From Pseudovirgaria hyperparasitica (taxonomy: Eukaryota; Ascomycota; Dothideomycetes; Acrospermales; Acrospermaceae), in NCBI RefSeq assembly GCF_010093815.1, contig NW_022985554.1, forward strand, positions 900,999 through 964,998: a stretch of 64,000 bases of DNA, given 5' to 3'. The notes below the pieces were generated by a model. The model was given only the letters and a program-made list of their open reading frames with translations, was not told where the DNA came from and did no database searches. The translations under genes and the position numbers were made by a program. Below are positions 62,455-64,000 of the stretch, one piece after another. How positions within the stretch are numbered: the first letter of the stretch is position 1; each line of letters opens with the position of its first letter.

Positions 62455-62481
62455 GGGGCGGGGGTCCTCGGGGGATCGGGG
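62455..62481 (+). promoter_or_regulatory. G-quadruplex-type motif just upstream of the NAD kinase start
   Basis: Four G runs of 4, 5, 5 and 4 with loops of 1, 5 and 3 bases on the plus strand, 8-34 bp upstream of the start codon at 62,447. The gene is on the minus strand, so the G-rich strand is the template and the leader mRNA is C-rich. Confidence 0.7.
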
Positions 62482-64000
62482 AGATCAGGTCAGCTAATTT
62501 GCGGTGGCTGCGGGGTCGGGGTGCGCGGGCTTTTGGCTTGGGATTGCGCGTATGCACTTGTGTATGCGGCACACAACACAGACGATGTTTTCTTTTTTAC
62601 CGGAACAATGCCCGAGAATGTATGCAGACGACCTCGTGAGCTGCAAGAGGGCCTTGAAGAACAGAGAAGCCGACAAAAAGACTGAAATGGTGAGCCGTGG
62701 TTGGACGGACGTACTTCCACTCAAGGTTGGCTCCAACTGTGACAGTGATGGCGGCTGCAGAACGACCAAGCCTCAGAAAGCTTCTAGGCACCGCACAGCG
62801 AAAGCGGTGAGGAGTAAGAATGATATGGATATATACAAGGAATAGGATACGAAGCCACAGGCTCAGTTGAAGATGCAAAAGACACGAAGAGCGAAAGCGG
62901 GGAGCTGCAGAGATACCTCACAAATTGTAGACGCCGCAGCGTTCCTATATTGCGTTCGCGCCTCGTAACATGAGCCCTCACTGTCGGAGTATATGTCTCA
63001 ATTCTCTGCGAGTGAGACCATCAAACTTGCTGATGCGAAGCGTGTATCATCACCGTGGATCCTCAAGCCCGGTAGCTAACATACTCAAGTCTCACAAGTG
63101 CTAGTTCTTAACAACATGGATCGGATGCTTACTCGTGCTATCAGCTTCCATAAGGTACCTCCTCAATTTGTTCCTTCGAATTGACCGATGGTCGTTCTTT
63201 GATGAGAGCTCATGTCAACGGCAGCTGCTGTGTGACGGAATAGAGGACACTCTTTCGCAAACACGCCCATAAAAGACCGTGCCGAACAGTCCCGTCTGAT
63301 CGGATTCATCACGTTGAGATGTCAAATAAATGCAGCAAAAACTTGTTCATCCCTGCTGACACGTGTATGCGACAGATAACAAATATATCACACATTGACA
63401 TCTCCACCGCTCCGCACAGGTAAGCCTGACCGTCTCAAGCCTAATCCCAAAACATGTAATTATGCTTGTCTCAAAACATCTCGCTAAATACCACCCGGAG
63501 ACCCGTTGCCAATATTCGGTAAGCTCTCCCAGAATTAGTGGTCGACCTTTCTTCACCATTCCGATACAAGTGTCAGAGCCCCACTATTTTTCGACTTCGG
63601 CTAGTCTCAAGAATCTGTTCAAGGGGGAGAGGGGCTGCACGGTCTCTATCACCGTGCTGGAACGGGAACTAATGCAACGATCGGAGGGCCCTTCCCTTTG
63701 TCCTTTGTCGTGTAACGTTATGTGAGGAACTTTCTCCCAGGCGCTACAATGCATACTCTCAACATAATTATCGTACCCATCTCAAGCCGCATCATCTATC
63801 TCACTGATCCTGCACGCGGATAATCGCAAGAACACGCCGACAACTGAATCCAAATAACATTTTTATTAGACTCTAGAGCCGTATCTTGATACAATGCCAT
63901 GCGACCATCTCATGCCAATACATGATTTTGCGACGTCCCCGCAATACTGCAACACCGCTAGGCGTTAGCATCTTGAATGATTCGTGGGTATATGTTCATA
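62482..64000. other. Upstream region of NAD kinase and right edge, 1.5 kb
   Basis: No supported gene. Frames of 60-113 codons at 62,482-62,981 and 63,347-63,725 overlap on both strands and show no domain. It holds the NAD kinase promoter and leader; a gene beginning beyond 64,000 cannot be excluded. Confidence 0.5.

Noticed and set aside
62224-62685. 153-codon plus-strand frame over the NAD kinase start
   Set aside because: Antisense to the low-complexity N-terminus and the G-rich upstream region of the kinase.
1-64000. CRISPR arrays, bacterial operons or prokaryotic defence systems
   Set aside because: The window is clearly fungal: spliced genes, RIP and fungal retroelements; no regularly spaced repeats of CRISPR type.

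Overview
The window comes from a filamentous ascomycete. I infer Pezizomycotina, probably Dothideomycetes, from introns of about 50 bp with GTAAGT-like donors and CTAAT/CTGAT branch sites, from F-box and small secreted proteins, from a Utr1-type NAD kinase, and from a repeat block carrying the mark of repeat-induced point mutation (RIP). The species cannot be named from sequence alone.

Two compartments meet at about 40,862. The left 40.9 kb is a gene-free, RIP-mutated block. CpA and TpG are almost absent, TpA is in large excess and CpG is kept. It is a stack of nested retroelements: (D) a minus-strand Ty3/Gypsy 5' end at 1-2,243 inserted in (A1) a minus-strand chromovirus at 2,244-8,390; (B) an older plus-strand chromovirus, 8,391 to about 28,260, split by a full-length LINE (8,707-13,992) and by a complete Gypsy element C (14,896-22,851); (A2) a second copy of A at 28,562-39,836 holding a 5'-truncated, inverted LINE copy (29,109-32,986). 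Exact target-site duplications support both LINEs and C. All the LTR elements are fossils with dozens of breaks each. About 0.9 kb of very AT-rich sequence closes the block.

The right 23.1 kb has normal composition and eight well-supported genes: an F-box protein (41,138-42,899 +); a secreted Cys-containing protein (45,385-46,403 -); a small secreted protein with four cysteines (47,817-48,470 +); a large Cys-rich protein with a hydrophobic segment (48,661-50,504 -); a secreted HExxH protease-like protein (51,370-52,469 +); a second F-box protein (52,568-53,884 -); a tandem CCCH zinc-finger protein (54,560-56,292 -); and a NAD kinase (60,465-62,447 -). Between the last two lies about 4 kb with one weak candidate gene.

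Four neighbouring genes (45.4-52.5 kb) have N-terminal signal-like or hydrophobic leaders, and three of the four are clearly Cys-containing secreted types. They alternate in orientation as divergent and convergent pairs. Together with the RIP block a few kb away this resembles an accessory, effector-type neighbourhood, while the CCCH protein and NAD kinase look like conserved housekeeping genes. Exon structures were worked out by hand from splice signals and reading phase.
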